6,748 bases of DNA, from positions 1 through 6,748 of the forward strand of contig JAUUVE010000107.1 of the NCBI GenBank assembly GCA_030589715.1. The letters run 5' to 3'. Position 1 is the stretch's first letter. The number at the start of each line of letters is the position of its first letter. The notes below the pieces were generated by a model. The model saw only the letters and a program-made list of their open reading frames with translations, did not search any database and had not been told where the DNA came from. The translations under genes were made by a program, and so were the position numbers. Positions 5,548 to 6,748 of this stretch are shown here, in pieces. This DNA comes from Desulfobacteraceae bacterium (lineage in GTDB: Bacteria > Desulfobacterota > DSM-4660 > Desulfatiglandales > Desulfatiglandaceae).

Positions 5548-5570
5548 TCGCCTATCAGCACCAGAGGCGA
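5548..5570 (+). other. Hairpin in the fdhD leader
   Basis: TCGCCT and AGGCGA pair perfectly (6 bp) around an 11-nt loop inside the presumed 5' leader. I could not match it to a known riboswitch, including the molybdenum cofactor motif as I remember it. It may be incidental. Confidence 0.3.
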
Positions 5571-5598
5571 CGGGTTTTCCGCGTTATCCTGATGAACC

Positions 5599-6414
5599 AT
5601 GAAAAACCATAAAATTTACAAGACCTTTCGTTCTTTCACTCAGATGGGAGATGCCATCTCGCCTCAAACAAGCGACCTCATCGTCGAAACTCCCCTGGAA
5701 ATTATCATAAATAGTGAAAGCCATATCGTTATAATGTTTACCCCTCAAATGATCAGGGAACTGGTGGTGGGTTTTGTCTTCACAGAGGGGCTCATAAGCC
5801 ATATCACCCAGATTCAAGAGTGCGTGATCTCTCCGGTCCAAAATGGTGATGGAGGGCAACTCATAGAGGCCAGGGTCACGATTTCATCCGATAGGACGCA
5901 TCCTCCGGCGAAAACGGGTAAGAGGGTTTCATATTCCAGCTGTGGTATTTGTGGAAAAGAAGATTATTCCAACTTGGAGCTAGGATTGAACCGGGTAAAG
6001 AGCAGACAGAGGTTCTCAATGGATGTCCTCAAAGGTTTTTCGCTCAGGCTCCAGAAGCTCCAACCTCTTTACAGAAGGACAGGTGGGGCCCATGCGGCCG
6101 TCCTTTTCAACACCACCGGTGATCCCATTTTTTACTCTGAAGATATGGGCCGTCATAATGCTTTGGACAAGGTTATAGGCTCCACCCTCCTCAAAGGGAT
6201 TTCTCCTGAAGATAAGGCCGTGGTCTCTAGCGGCCGAGCCAGTCTCGAAATGATTCTTAAGGCGGTAAGGGCCGGATTTCCACTCTTTGTAGCCATGTCC
6301 AGGCCCACCTCAAGGGCAGTGGAAGCAGCCAAATTTTACAATATCACCTTGATTGACCTGGCAAAAGACACAAACCGCATATACAGCCATGCCCGCAGGA
6401 TCGTGGGGTTCTGA
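5599..6414 (+). CDS. fdhD: Formate dehydrogenase accessory sulfurtransferase FdhD
   Basis: The protein has 271 aa, normal length. FdhD takes sulfur from a cysteine desulfurase (IscS in E. coli) and passes it to the molybdenum or tungsten bis-MGD cofactor, giving the sulfido ligand needed for formate dehydrogenase activity; it acts in the cytoplasm. Family signatures in order: VETPLEIIIN (29-38), MIRELVVGFVFTEGLI (51-66), the persulfide loop SSCGICGKE with C115 and C118 (113-121), TGGAHAAVLF (161-170), EDMGRHNALDKVIG (181-194) and VSSGRASLEMILKA (209-222). All key residues are present, so it should be active. No clear ribosome binding site precedes the ATG at 5599; the next Met (residue 16) has none either. 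The formate dehydrogenase and other cofactor genes are not in the window. It is divergent from infA, with its own weak promoter candidate. Confidence 0.95.
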   Translation: MKNHKIYKTFRSFTQMGDAISPQTSDLIVETPLEIIINSESHIVIMFTPQMIRELVVGFVFTEGLISHITQIQECVISPVQNGDGGQLIEARVTISSDRTHPPAKTGKRVSYSSCGICGKEDYSNLELGLNRVKSRQRFSMDVLKGFSLRLQKLQPLYRRTGGAHAAVLFNTTGDPIFYSEDMGRHNALDKVIGSTLLKGISPEDKAVVSSGRASLEMILKAVRAGFPLFVAMSRPTSRAVEAAKFYNITLIDLAKDTNRIYSHARRIVGF

Positions 6415-6426
6415 GCAATAAACACC

Positions 6427-6595
6427 AATGTTGCATCAAAAACCCCCTAAATTGTCCTGCGGACTCCCCGCCCTTCGGGTGGGTTCCCAGATTCTCGAGA
6501 AATGCTGTCACACAAGTCCGGAAGTTGGCTATTGATGCAAACCCCGATGTTGAAATAAGTGGCCGTTTCTTGACAAGGGCCGAGACTTTTTGCAA
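6427..6595. repeat. Remnant element bounded by inverted ATGTTGCA...AAAAA ends
   Basis: The left end ATGTTGCATCAAAAA (6428-6442) is matched, inverted and two bases shorter, by TTTTTGCAACAT (6584-6595). A second inverted match, TTGCATCAA (6431-6439) with TTGATGCAA (6532-6540), lies within. Total span is about 170 bp with no coding frame. It resembles a miniature or decayed mobile repeat; I could not confirm other copies. Confidence 0.4.
6467..6483. terminator. GC-rich hairpin downstream of fdhD
   Basis: CCCGCCC and GGGTGGG form a 7-bp stem (one G-T pair) around a TTC loop, 53 bp after the fdhD stop. No T-run follows. It may be a weak fdhD terminator or simply part of the repeat element enclosing it. 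Confidence 0.35.
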
Positions 6596-6708
6596 CATGG
6601 GGGTAAATATTGCAGGCCCCGCTAGTGCCGCGTCTCATAAGTTTTGTTCCTAAAAATGGCAATATGTTTTAGAAGAAAATGCTCCTTATTTGACCCATTA
6701 CCGACGCG

Positions 6709-6748
6709 GAAATTCCAAATTTCAAAAACCAAGCTCCAAACAAATCCG
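6709..6748. repeat. A-rich CAAA/CCAA repeat-like block at the right edge
   Basis: Short, strand-biased words recur: ATTCCAAATTTC, AAAAACCAAGC, TCCAAACAAATCC. G is almost absent. From memory, this type of sequence recurs between genes in deltaproteobacterial and related genomes, often near four-helix-bundle genes. It is cut off by the window edge. Confidence 0.4.

Larger units (their letters stand above)
6415..6748. other. Gene-free 334-bp tail with repeat-like sequence
   Basis: I find no credible gene here. It contains nested inverted repeats between 6427 and 6595, a compact GC-rich hairpin at 6467-6483 and an A-rich, oligo-CAAA block at the right edge. The mix looks like debris of interspersed repeats rather than a regulatory region. 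Confidence 0.6.

Noticed and set aside
6344..6598. 84-residue minus-strand open frame overlapping the fdhD end
   Set aside because: It reads through the inverted-repeat block and antisense to fdhD; no start signal or family match.

Overview
The window suggests a mid-GC, anaerobic Desulfobacterota-like (deltaproteobacterial) chromosome. This rests on gene content and style: methylmalonyl-CoA epimerase, the formate dehydrogenase accessory protein FdhD, a TolB-like/FG-GAP secreted protein, a GxxExxY cassette with short interspersed repeats, and a stand-alone IF-1. No rRNA or other marker fixes the taxonomy, so this is inference. Layout: 3-399 (+) holds the 3' part of an MntA-type nucleotidyltransferase gene overlapping a broken hepT remnant. 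413-2334 (-) holds a signal-peptide protein with a TolB/CsgG-like N-domain and several Ca-binding FG-GAP/VCBS-type repeats, preceded on the same strand by a small zinc-ribbon protein. 2450-3008 (+) is a GxxExxY (PDDEXK_3) gene bracketed by oppositely oriented copies of an 8-bp repeat unit. The right-hand copy ends directly before the ribosome binding site of methylmalonyl-CoA epimerase (3029-3430, +). A 508-aa radical SAM protein (3472-4998, +) follows 41 bp later. 5160-5375 (-) is a divergent IF-1 starting at TTG, transcribed away from fdhD (5599-6414, +). The spacer between them holds a good promoter for infA, a palindrome over its -35 box, a plus-strand terminator-like hairpin and a weaker fdhD promoter. 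The last 334 bases carry no supportable gene, only inverted and A-rich repeat-like sequence. How the genes fit together: epimerase (propionate/methylmalonyl-CoA pathway) and FdhD (activation of molybdenum or tungsten formate dehydrogenases) fit an anaerobe that oxidises organic acids and formate, but their partner enzymes are not in the window. The rest looks like accessory material packed between housekeeping genes: a decayed toxin-antitoxin pair, a repeat-flanked GxxExxY cassette and repeat debris. I see no convincing complete new system. The most distinctive items are the radical SAM protein with CX4CX2C in place of CX3CX2C, and the inverted-repeat bracket around GxxExxY that abuts the epimerase ribosome binding site.
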